From contig CAIZLD010000066.1 in NCBI GenBank assembly GCA_903933715.1, positions 1-32,130 of the forward strand: a stretch of 32,130 nt of DNA, given 5' to 3'. Shown here piece after piece: positions 1-7,800 of the stretch (the first letter of the stretch is position 1; each line of letters begins with the position of its first letter). Under the pieces are notes generated by a model. The model did no database searches. It saw nothing but the letters and a program-made list of their open reading frames with translations, and was not told where the DNA came from. This DNA is from an uncultured Spartobacteria bacterium. GTDB taxonomy: Bacteria > Verrucomicrobiota > Verrucomicrobiia > Chthoniobacterales > Chthoniobacteraceae. Made by a program: the position numbers and the translations under genes.

Positions 1-91
1 AAAACCGCGAGTTTACAGATCAAGCCTTCTGGATCATCTTCGATTTTTTACGCAATCCACGATTGTCGAAACAGAGTTTCGCGGACACTTG

Positions 92-116
92 CGTTCCCAA
101 TCGGAGATTGGGAACG
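92..116. repeat. CGTTCCCAA hairpin repeat, copy 1
   Basis: Perfect inverted repeat: CGTTCCCAATC at 92-102, a 3-nt loop, and its reverse complement at 106-116, followed by AGG. The same outer word (CGTTCCCAA...TTGGGAACGAGG) recurs at the other end of the window (32080-32104 and partial copies nearby). It is therefore a dispersed short palindromic family rather than a local terminator. There is no T-run on either side. Confidence 0.75.
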
Positions 117-200
117 AGGCTGGGCTTGTGTCTTTACCCATCGCTTAACGTGTGACAGCCCACTAGTAACTTGTATCTCGGTTATTTTCGGAAGAAGAGA

Positions 201-270
201 ATCCGCAGATTGCGCCGATTTTCGCCGATTTTTTCGGTATAATCTGCGTTCATCTGCGAAATCTGCGGAT
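201..270. repeat. CGCAGATT-type inverted repeat element
   Basis: The ends form a perfect 11-bp inverted repeat, ATCCGCAGATT at 201-211 and AATCTGCGGAT at 260-270. The interior has further degenerate copies of the same words (GCGCCGATT, TCGCCGATT, AATCTGCG, CATCTGCGA). A related run lies at 25807-25838. It looks like a small non-autonomous dispersed repeat. Function is unknown. Confidence 0.65.
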
Positions 271-322
271 AACTCCTCTGTCTTTTATGCGCAAAGCTTC
301 ATGATAGATCCCACCCGTTTCG

Positions 323-916
323 TCATGAAGCGCTTTTGATGTTCAAGCGTTCCAGCAAATCGCGAAGAATTTTCCTGGCTCGGTAGAGCCGGGTTTCGAC
401 AGCCTTGGGGCTGCAATTCAGGACGCCCGAGATTTCCTCGTACGAAAGATTCTCGTATTCAAACAATAACACCACGGTCTTGAGATCGTGGGGCAGGCTT
501 TGAATGCTTTGTTTGACGCACCGGGCGGTGTCGTTGTCGGCGGCGGTGTCCAGCGGGGTTCCACCCGTGCTTGGAAACGTGTCGGCGGCATCCGAGGGGC
601 CGCCGCTCCCATGATCGCGTGCCAGCATGACGGTCGGGTGACGCTTTTCCCACCGGATATAGTTTTTGCAGAGATTGCTGGCAATGGTGAACAGCCAGCT
701 CGAAAATTTCGCACTCGGGCGGTAGGCGTGCCGGTTTTGATAGACCCGGACAAACGTCTCTTGCGCCAGATCGAGCGCTTCCTCGTGATTGCCGATATAC
801 CGGTAGATGAACCGGACCAGCGGGGTCTGCCACTGGTTCATGATGAGGTTCAAGGCGGAATCGTCCCCATTCTGCAAACGAAGCATCAGGCTGGGGTTGT
901 TGGGTCCGGTCTCCAT
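323..916 (-). CDS. ECF sigma factor, CnrH-like
   Basis: A 197-aa RNA polymerase sigma factor of the extracytoplasmic-function type. It has only the two expected domains. Region 2 spans roughly residues 25-95, with the core-binding/-10 stretch LDLAQETFVRVYQNR followed by FSSWLFTIASNLCKNYIR. Region 4 spans roughly 140-190, with a helix-turn-helix around LSYEEISGVLNCSPKAVETR. The two are joined by an Asp/Gly/Ser-rich linker. The ATG at 916 lies 26 bp after the stop of the metal-sensor-like gene. It is therefore the last gene of a three-gene operon: membrane protein, periplasmic sensor, sigma. In Cupriavidus CnrYXH the sigma is held by membrane-bound CnrY and released when CnrX senses metal. The same logic is inferred here. 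The likely targets are the two mirror-image promoter elements at 1766-1794 and 1848-1876. The sigma assignment is firm; the Cnr analogy rests on gene order. Confidence 0.93.
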   Translation of the reverse strand: METGPNNPSLMLRLQNGDDSALNLIMNQWQTPLVRFIYRYIGNHEEALDLAQETFVRVYQNRHAYRPSAKFSSWLFTIASNLCKNYIRWEKRHPTVMLARDHGSGGPSDAADTFPSTGGTPLDTAADNDTARCVKQSIQSLPHDLKTVVLLFEYENLSYEEISGVLNCSPKAVETRLYRARKILRDLLERLNIKSAS

Positions 917-942
917 GAAGCTATAAAACCGGGTTCATCGGA

Positions 943-1410
943 TTACTTCGTCACCAGGGTTGCGTGTTCCATTCCAGAGCTCACGATGCGCCCGGTGGCC
1001 ATTTTGATATACCGCCGACCTTCTTCCGGGGGCATCTCGGCACTTACGGCATAAACGTGCCGCAACATCGCCACCCGGCATTCATTCTGTAACAAGGCCC
1101 ATTCTTTGAGGGCAGCTTCGGTTTCCGGGGTCGCCGTGCTGTTGGAGTCGATGAGGGCGCGGACTTTCGCATTCGCTTCGGCAATGCGCCGGCACATCCG
1201 CTCGCAGGTCGGACGATAATCGCCGTGCATCTGCGCGATCCTGGCGTATTGCGCATCGGAAAGATGGTATTCCCTTTTTAGCCAAACCATGCCGGCGTTC
1301 GGGTGCTCCATCATGCACTTGGCGGGGCGGGTCGCCAGCTCGTAGGAAACAAGATAACCGGCCAGCGATACCGCCGCGGTGACAAGCAGGATGAGAAGGG
1401 CTCGCCTCAT
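943..1410 (-). CDS. Periplasmic heavy-metal sensor-like protein (CnrX/Spy-type fold)
   Basis: A 155-aa protein starting at the ATG at 1410. Earlier in-frame starts would run through the upstream gene. One N-terminal membrane helix (about residues 4-22) anchors a helical periplasmic domain of the metal-resistance/CnrX/CpxP type. The pattern LSDAQYARIAQMHGDY, then YRPTCERMCRRI, then a C-terminal hairpin with MLRHVY is typical. Candidate metal ligands are C32, M33, M34, H36, M61, H62, C69, C73 (a C-x3-C pair on one helix), C111 and H118. By my alignment H118 matches CnrX His119, but the position of CnrX Met123 is Val and the CnrX N-terminal His pair is not conserved. Metal specificity has therefore probably changed, perhaps to a thiophilic ion. 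Its ATG overlaps the upstream gene's stop (ATGA), which implies translational coupling. The role as signal receiver for the sigma is inferred from context. Confidence 0.8.
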   Translation of the reverse strand: MRRALLILLVTAAVSLAGYLVSYELATRPAKCMMEHPNAGMVWLKREYHLSDAQYARIAQMHGDYRPTCERMCRRIAEANAKVRALIDSNSTATPETEAALKEWALLQNECRVAMLRHVYAVSAEMPPEEGRRYIKMATGRIVSSGMEHATLVTK

Positions 1411-1727
1411 GTCGAATGGCTCATGTGGGCAAGCGGGTTGATGGTTTCCAGGTACCGCGCTTCCAATTCTTTCCCCTTCATCACGTTCGTATCCTGCGCC
1501 TGCATATAAGCCAATGCGATGCTGAGGGTGAGGCCCAGCGTAACGAGGGCGGGAGCCAGATGGGGTTTGCAAAACTCCGCGGCCACCCAGTCGCGAAGCT
1601 GGTCCCACAACGGGCGGCGGGAGCTTTCTCTCGCGGCGATTTGCGCCCACACGTTCGCCTGGAAGCGGGGCGGAATTTCAACCTTGACCGTCCAGGTCGG
1701 GAAAAGTTGGTTTTCGTCAGAGTTCAT
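1407..1727 (-). CDS. Small single-pass membrane protein, candidate anti-sigma factor (CnrY-like)
   Basis: A 106-aa protein starting at the ATG at 1727. The frame extends upstream into the promoter element, so longer starts were rejected. Residues 1-57 are predicted cytoplasmic and include a PPRFQANVWAQIAARE segment. One hydrophobic helix (about 58-76) follows, then a short periplasmic tail. Size, topology and first position in an operon with a periplasmic metal-binding protein and an ECF sigma match CnrY. I cannot show sequence homology to CnrY by eye, so the anti-sigma role is inference from architecture. No Shine-Dalgarno site precedes the ATG. The predicted leader from the promoter element is about 30 nt. 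Confidence 0.65.
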   Translation of the reverse strand: MNSDENQLFPTWTVKVEIPPRFQANVWAQIAARESSRRPLWDQLRDWVAAEFCKPHLAPALVTLGLTLSIALAYMQAQDTNVMKGKELEARYLETINPLAHMSHST

Positions 1728-1765
1728 TTGTTCGGATTCAAAGCGGGATCTGCCGCTCACCCTTA

Positions 1766-1794
1766 TAAAACACCCCAAAACTGCCAAACCCTTG
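1766..1794 (-). promoter_or_regulatory. Predicted ECF-sigma promoter of the sensor-sigma operon
   Basis: Read on the minus strand: a T-tract, CAAGGG (1794-1789), 15 bases, then GTGTTTTA (1773-1766). The ATG of the first operon gene follows 38 bases later. The same words with the same 15-base spacing occur in mirror image at 1848-1876. Conserved blocks with fixed spacing upstream of both divergent transcripts are the signature of a shared sigma factor. Autoregulation by the ECF sigma of this operon is inferred. Confidence 0.65.
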
Positions 1795-1847
1795 AAAAAA
1801 TTCAACACCCCATTGGGCATCCCTGAAAAGCAGGATCAAATTTTTTT

Positions 1848-1876
1848 CAAGGGTTTTTGCCAAACCGGGTGTTTTA
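1848..1876 (+). promoter_or_regulatory. Predicted ECF-sigma promoter of the efflux arm
   Basis: Plus-strand copy of the element: T-tract, CAAGGG (1848-1853), 15 bases, GTGTTTTA (1869-1876). The ATG of the small metal-binding protein follows 37 bases later. The flanking T-tract and GGGTTT are also shared with the minus-strand copy, while the spacer differs. This argues that the two blocks are the conserved functional parts. Confidence 0.65.
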
Positions 1877-1913
1877 CCTGATGTGCGGGACCAAACCACC
1901 TGCCAAAATTAAA

Positions 1914-2117
1914 ATGAAACAAATTCTTTCAATAGCTCTTCTGTTCACAGCTCTTGCGATTTCCCCGGTGATCGCCCATGCCCAAAACGGGGAAAAACCC
2001 AAATCGGGCGCGCCCGCCGCCGCTCAAAAATATACCTGCCCCATGCACCTTGAGGTTATCTCCGAGAAGCCGGGCAAATGCCCGAAATGCGGAATGAATC
2101 TTGTTCCCTTGAAATAG
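1914..2117 (+). CDS. Secreted heavy-metal-binding-domain miniprotein
   Basis: A 67-aa protein. The ATG at 1914 gives a clean signal peptide (Lys, hydrophobic core, cleavage probably after AHA at 21-23). Starting further upstream would spoil it and overlap the promoter. The mature part is one heavy-metal-binding domain: YTCPMH (C42, M44, H45) and CPKCGM (C56, C59, M61). The same domain sits at the N terminus of the pump adaptor encoded 1.4 kb downstream. As first gene of the efflux arm and predicted periplasmic, it may hand metal (probably Cu(I) or Ag(I)) to the pump, the job CusF does in E. coli. No CusF-like gene is present in the window. The chaperone role is inferred; the domain is clear. 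No Shine-Dalgarno site is visible. Confidence 0.8.
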   Translation: MKQILSIALLFTALAISPVIAHAQNGEKPKSGAPAAAQKYTCPMHLEVISEKPGKCPKCGMNLVPLK

Positions 2118-2221
2118 CGCATCCAGAGACTCTGGCCTCAAAGCGGCAGTTCCTTTGATTCTCGCATCGTCCGGCATTTTGCGATAGAATGCAGGAGGAG
2201 GTCTAAAGGATAGATATTTCC

Positions 2222-3484
2222 ATGAAACGGTCCCTGTTTTTTGCCATTCTGATGTTCTCCCTGGTCCAGGGACTCTTGGCCGCGGAGCCGCTTTCCAAAG
2301 ACGCCCTGTTGCGGACAGCCCTCCGGGATAATCCATCGCTCAAAGCAGCCCGCGCCCGTTGGGAGATGATGAAGCAGCGCGTGCCCCAGGCAAAGGCCTG
2401 GGACGATTTGATGGCGGGGGTTGATCTTCAACGGACGGGGACAACCAATCCGTTCAAGGTCTCGGATGTGGAATGGATGGTTTCTCAGACCCTCCCCATC
2501 TCCGGGAAAAACTTGAGCCGGGCGCGGGCCTCGGTCGCGGAGGCGCTGGGCGCGTTTCAGGAATTTCGGCGTGTTCAACTCGATCTCGTGACGCAGGTTC
2601 AGGCAGCTTACTTCCGGCTCGCCGGAGCGTACGGGCAACTCGAAATCAACCAACGCAACCAGGAATTGCTCAAGGAGGTTGCCGAAATCAGCCGCAAAAA
2701 ATACGAGGTCGGCACGGCGACGCAATCCGACGTGCTGCTCGCCGAAACGGAGTTGGCGCGACTCTCCGAAGGGAAGTCGATGATCGAGCGCGACATTTCA
2801 GATCAACAAACCCAATTGAACGTGCTGATCAACTGTCCGGCCCGTACGCCGGTTGCAAGACCGGAACCTCTGGCCTTTCGGGCATCGCCCTGGTCATCCG
2901 GGAAAGTGGAAGCGGTGGTGGCGGCTTGCCGCCCCGAACTGCTGATGGCCTGGCGCAAAATCGAGGCCGAGAAAGCCAGGCTTCAACTGGCGCACCGCCA
3001 ATGGATCCCTGACCCGGCCATTCAGATCAAAGCCCGCGAGTTTGCCGGAAAAACCGGCATCCAGGAATACGATACGGGGATTTTTTTCAGCGTGCCGTGG
3101 GCGAACGAGAGGAAATATTCCGCCGGGGTAGCGGAGGCCGAAGAGAGCCTTGCGAGCGCCCGGCACGAGTACGAAGCGGCGCAAACGGCAGCCTCGGGGC
3201 TCGTGCGGAACCAACTCAAAAAAATCGAGACCTTCGCGACCAACTACCGGCTTTTTCATGACCGGATTGCGCCGATAGCCAGATCGAGCATGGAAACGAC
3301 CCGCGCCGGGTATGAAACCGAAAAGAGCAGTTTTCTGGAACTCATCACCGCCCGGCGGACTTTACAGGAGATCGACTCCGCCAGCTTAAATCAGCTCATT
3401 GAACACCAGGTAGCCATCGCGGAACTGGAAGCCATCCTCGGCGTCTCAAGCTACCTTCAGTCCTCACCAGACACCTCGAAATGA
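2222..3484 (+). CDS. cusC: TolC-family outer-membrane channel of the RND pump (CusC/CzcC type)
   Basis: A 420-aa outer-membrane efflux protein with an N-terminal signal peptide ending near LLAAEP and two long alpha-helical OEP repeats (roughly residues 30-215 and 220-410). Typical motifs are NPSLKAARARWE near the start and a long coiled segment around QAAYFRLAGAYGQLEINQRNQ. There is no lipobox cysteine, so it is not lipidated like E. coli CusC. The start is supported by purine-rich AGGAGGAG at 2193-2200 and AAAGGA at 2205-2210. It overlaps the adaptor gene by ATGA, so the two are translated together. With the adaptor and RND pump it would form the tripartite channel that expels periplasmic metal through the outer membrane. 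The family is firm; the Cus label rests on its partners. Confidence 0.9.
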   Translation: MKRSLFFAILMFSLVQGLLAAEPLSKDALLRTALRDNPSLKAARARWEMMKQRVPQAKAWDDLMAGVDLQRTGTTNPFKVSDVEWMVSQTLPISGKNLSRARASVAEALGAFQEFRRVQLDLVTQVQAAYFRLAGAYGQLEINQRNQELLKEVAEISRKKYEVGTATQSDVLLAETELARLSEGKSMIERDISDQQTQLNVLINCPARTPVARPEPLAFRASPWSSGKVEAVVAACRPELLMAWRKIEAEKARLQLAHRQWIPDPAIQIKAREFAGKTGIQEYDTGIFFSVPWANERKYSAGVAEAEESLASARHEYEAAQTAASGLVRNQLKKIETFATNYRLFHDRIAPIARSSMETTRAGYETEKSSFLELITARRTLQEIDSASLNQLIEHQVAIAELEAILGVSSYLQSSPDTSK

Positions 3485-4845
3485 AATACCTCGCGCGCAT
3501 TTTGATCCTGCTTCTTGCCGGCCTTGCCCCGTTGGGCATCGTCTCCTGCTCCAAGCCGGGCCAGCCCCCATCCGCTTCCCAGGCCAAGACGCTTTACACC
3601 TGCGGCATGCACCCCCAGATCGTTCAGGACCACCCCGGCGACTGCCCCATCTGCGGAATGCATTTGGAACCGGTTCGCCAACAAGCTGCCGCCGCAACTC
3701 CCGGAGAGCGCAAAATCAAATTTTACAAATCGACCATGATGCCCGGCGAGATCAGCCAAAAACCGGGTAAGGACAGCATGGGGATGGAGATGGCGCCCGT
3801 TTATGAAAACGAGGCCGGGGCGGCGGAAACTTCGACCCTTTCGATTGACCCTGTGACCGTGCAGAACATGGGCATCCGCACGGCGGAAGTCACCCGGGGG
3901 CCGCTACGCAAGCTCATCCGAACCGTGGGCGTTGTTGATTATAACGAAACCGCGCTGACCGATGTCACCGTGAAATACAAGGGATGGATCGAGAAGCTGT
4001 TGGTTGATGCAACGGGCCAGGAAGTAAAAAAGGGAGATCCGCTCTTTGAGATTTACTCGCCCGACTTGGTGACCGCCCAAAATGAATACTTGATCGCGCT
4101 GGGAGCGGGTGCGGGGTCGGCTAATCTGAAAGCCAGCGCGCTTCGGAAGCTCAAAAATTTCGATGTCTCAGCGGATCAAATCGCCACGCTGGAACGGACC
4201 CATGAAATCAAAAAGACGCTGACGGTCACCGCCCCCGGCAGCGGCATCGTCGTGGAAAAGATGGCTGTGCAAGGGCAGATGGTGGACGCCGGGATGAAGC
4301 TCTACCGCCTGGCGGACCTGTCGCTGGTCTGGGTGCAGTCCCAGATTTATGAGCAGGATCTCCCGTATGTGAAGCCCGGGCAGGAAGCGGAGGTCACGCT
4401 GACCTATCTGCCGGACCGCAAGTTCCAGGGGCATCTCACCTATTTATACCCGATGCTCGACGAGAAGACCCGGACCGCAAAGGTTCGGATGGAGTTTCAA
4501 AATCCCGGCCTGTTGCTCAAGCCGGGCATGTTCGCGAATGTCGTTTTGAAAGCAGATATTGACCCTGCCGCACTGCTTGTGCCCGATTCCGCCATCCTGC
4601 GCAGCGGCGAAAAGAATACGGTGTTTGTGGCGCTCGACGGGGGCAGGTTTGATCCGCGCACGGTGGTGATCGGTGCGCGCGGGGAGGGGAATACCTACCA
4701 GGTTTTAAAAGGGCTCAACGAAGGAGAACGAGTGGTGACTTCGGGCCAGTTCATGCTCGATTCGGAAAGCCAGTTGAACGAGGCCATCCAGAAAATGAGG
4801 GAGCCGGGCGGCACCGCAACGCCCCAGCCCGCGCCTGCACCTTAA
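3481..4845 (+). CDS. cusB: RND periplasmic adaptor lipoprotein with heavy-metal-binding domains (CusB type)
   Basis: A 454-aa membrane-fusion protein. The signal peptide ends in the lipobox IVSC (Cys23), so it is probably a lipoprotein. A canonical heavy-metal-binding domain follows at about residues 39-64 (YTCGMH...CPICGM). A second, degenerate one lies at about 77-110 (YKSTMMPG...KDSMGMEMAPVY), the KDSMGM form common in CusB proteins. After these come the barrel-sandwich/lipoyl and hairpin regions (VKYKGWIEKLLVDATG; VTAPGSGIVVEKMAVQGQMV) and the beta-barrel (LKPGMFANVVL). It bridges the RND pump and outer-membrane channel and probably passes metal to the pump. The start overlaps the cusC stop, and cusA follows after 12 bp, so this is a tight operon. 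The tail is Pro/Ala-rich. Confidence 0.93.
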   Translation: MKYLARILILLLAGLAPLGIVSCSKPGQPPSASQAKTLYTCGMHPQIVQDHPGDCPICGMHLEPVRQQAAAATPGERKIKFYKSTMMPGEISQKPGKDSMGMEMAPVYENEAGAAETSTLSIDPVTVQNMGIRTAEVTRGPLRKLIRTVGVVDYNETALTDVTVKYKGWIEKLLVDATGQEVKKGDPLFEIYSPDLVTAQNEYLIALGAGAGSANLKASALRKLKNFDVSADQIATLERTHEIKKTLTVTAPGSGIVVEKMAVQGQMVDAGMKLYRLADLSLVWVQSQIYEQDLPYVKPGQEAEVTLTYLPDRKFQGHLTYLYPMLDEKTRTAKVRMEFQNPGLLLKPGMFANVVLKADIDPAALLVPDSAILRSGEKNTVFVALDGGRFDPRTVVIGARGEGNTYQVLKGLNEGERVVTSGQFMLDSESQLNEAIQKMREPGGTATPQPAPAP

Positions 4846-4857
4846 TTAGATCACCCC

Positions 4858-7800
4858 ATGCTCCGCTCAATCATTGATTTTTCGCTCAAGAATAAATTCC
4901 TCGTCCTGCTTGCGACGCTGGCGTTGATCTTCGGCGGCATCTACGCCCTGCGGAATATCCCGCTGGATGCGATCCCCGACCTCTCCGATACGCAGGTCAT
5001 CATCTACACGGAATGGCCGGGGCAGGCTCCGCAGATCGTGCAGGACCAGGTGACCTACCCGATCTCGACGAAGATGCTTTCCGTGCCCAAGGCGAAGGTG
5101 GTGCGCGGCTATTCGTTTTACGGTTTCTCGTTTGTCTACGTGATTTTTGCTGACGGCACCGACCCTTACTGGGCGCGCAGCCGTGTGCTCGAATACCTCA
5201 GCTCACTCTCTTCCCGCCTGCCCAAGAACGTTTCCCCCTCGCTTGGGCCCGATGCCACGGGCGTCGGCTGGGCGTTCATCTATTCGCTCAATTCCAAGGA
5301 ACGCAGCCTCGCGGAGCTACGGTCGTTTCAAGACTGGTATTTGAAATACCAGCTCAACTCCGTCGAAGGGGTCTCCGAGGTGGCTTCCATTGGCGGGTTC
5401 GTGAAGCAGTATCAGGTCACGGTTGATCCGACAAAGCTGCGCGCCTACAACATCCCTCTCTCCGAAGTGAGCAAAGCCATCGAGCGGAGCAACGGCGAGG
5501 TGGGCGGGCGCTCCATTGAGCTGGCCGAGAAAGAGTTCATCCTGCGGGTGCGCGGTTACATCGAGAAAATTGACGATTTACAAAAGGTGGCCGTCGGAGT
5601 GGGCGCCAATGGGACGCCAATCCTGTTGGGAGATGTCGCGAATATCCAACTCGGGCCGGAGATGCGGCGCGGCATCGCGGAGCTTAATGGCGAAGGCGAA
5701 ACCGTGGGCGGGATCGTGGTGGTGCGCTACGGGGCCAATGCCCGGCAGGTGATCAAGGATGCGAAAGCGCGGCTGGACGAGGCGATGAAAGGGCTTCCGC
5801 CCGATGTGACCTACACGGTCGCCTACGACCGGACCGCGCTCATCGACCGCGCCGTAAAGACGCTGGAGGAAAAGCTCGTGGAGGAAAGTCTCGTGGTTGC
5901 GCTGGTGTGTGTCCTTTTCCTGTTGCACTTCCGCAGCGCGCTCGTGGCGATCATCATCCTGCCCGTGGCGGTCCTGATCTCTTTCATGGTGATGTACAAT
6001 CAGGGACTCAGTTCCAACATCATGTCGCTGGGCGGCATTGCCATTGCCATCGGCGCGATGGTCGATGCGGTCATCATCATGATCGAAAACGCCCACAAGC
6101 ACATCGAGCATGACGGCGGCAGGAAGCCCCATTGGGAGATCATCCGGGATGCCAGCGTGGAGGTCGGGCCGACGCTCTTTTATTCGCTGCTGGTCATCAC
6201 GATCTCCTTCGTGCCGGTCTTTGCGTTGCAAGCGCAGGAGGGCCGGCTTTTCAAGCCGCTTGCATTCACAAAGACCTACTCGATGGCCGCCGCTGCGCTG
6301 CTTTCGATAACGCTCGCGCCGATTTTAATGGGCTACTTCATCCGGGGCAAAATGATCCCCGAGGAAAAGAACCCGATCAATCGCCTGCTCATCTGGCTTT
6401 ATCATCCGGTGATCGACTGGGTGATCCGGTTCCGCTGGGCGGTCATTTCCGCCGCAGTGGCCATCGTGGCCTGGGTATTTTTTCCATGGAATAGCCTGGT
6501 GGTTAACCGGCTGCCGGAAGGCCCGTTGAAAACCATGGCCGCCGCCGCGGGCAAGGCGTTCCCGTTCCAGAATCTCGGAAGCGAGTTCATGCCGCCACTC
6601 TACGAAGGCGATCTGCTCTATATGCCGACCACCTTCCCCGGCATCTCGCCCACCAAGGCGCGCGAGGTGCTTCAGCAGACCGACAAACTCATCAAGACCT
6701 TCCCCGAAGTGGAACGGGTCTTTGGCAAGGCAGGCCGTGCCGAGACCGCGACCGATCCCGCTCCCTTCGACATGCTGGAGACCACCATCATGCTCAAGGA
6801 CGAGAAAGAGTGGCCCGCCGTGGAGATCAAGGATGCGGAAGGCAAAGTCATCGCGCATCGGAAGCGGACGCCGGACGAGTTGACCAGCGCCATGAACAGC
6901 GTCGTCCAGATCCCCGGCCTCAACAATGCCTGGACGATGCCGATCAAAACGCGCATCGACATGCTCGCGACCGGTATCAAAACTCCCGTGGGCATCAAGG
7001 TTTCCGGGGCGAACCTCGTCGAGTTGGAACGAATCGCCGAGCAGATCGAAACCATCGTCCGGGGGGTTCCCGGAACTTCGAGCGTCTTTGCCGAGCGTGT
7101 CATGGGCGGCAACTACATCGAGTTCAACATCAACCGCGACCAAATCGCCCGCTACGGTCTTTCCGTGGCCGATGTCCAGGATGTGCTGGAAGTCGCGCTG
7201 GGAGGGATGCCGCTCACAACCACCGTGGAAGGGTTGGAGCGCTACACCGTCAACCTGCGCTACGACCGCGATTACCGGGAGAACCTCGAAGCGTTGCGGG
7301 AAATCATCGTGCCGACCATGCAGGGGGCGCAAATTCCGTTGGGGCAGCTCGCCACGATAAAAACCGTCCGCGCCCCCATGGGGATCAAGAGCGAAGCTGC
7401 CGTGCCCAACGCCTGGATTTACGTGGATGTGAAGAACATCGACATCGGCACCTACGTCCAGATGGCCCGGCGCGCGGTGCAGGAAGCAGTGGCAAAGGGG
7501 ACGCTCAAACTCCCGAGCGGCACCAATGTTTTTTGGAGCGGACAATATGAGTACATGCAACGGGCAAAGCAGAGGCTCATCATTGTGATCCCCATCACGC
7601 TGCTGCTCATCTTCCTGATCATTTATCTCAACACAAAATCGGCAGTAAAGACGGCGATTGTCCTGCTGGCGGTGCCGTTCTCGCTCGTGGGGGCGTTTTG
7701 GATGCTCTATCTCTTCGGTTACAACCTGAGCGTTGCGGTCTGGATTGGGATCATTGCGCTTGCTGGGCTTGATGCCGAAACCGGCGTGGTGATGCTCCTT

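Larger units (their letters stand above)
1..322. other. Non-coding stretch with two repeat families
   Basis: No convincing gene is present in these 322 bases downstream of the ECF sigma gene. The stretch holds a short perfect hairpin repeat (92-116) and a 70-bp inverted-repeat element rich in the word CGCAGATT (201-270), both listed separately. I see no RNA gene. The sequence before position 90 is unassigned and could be the edge of something outside the window. Confidence 0.6.
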
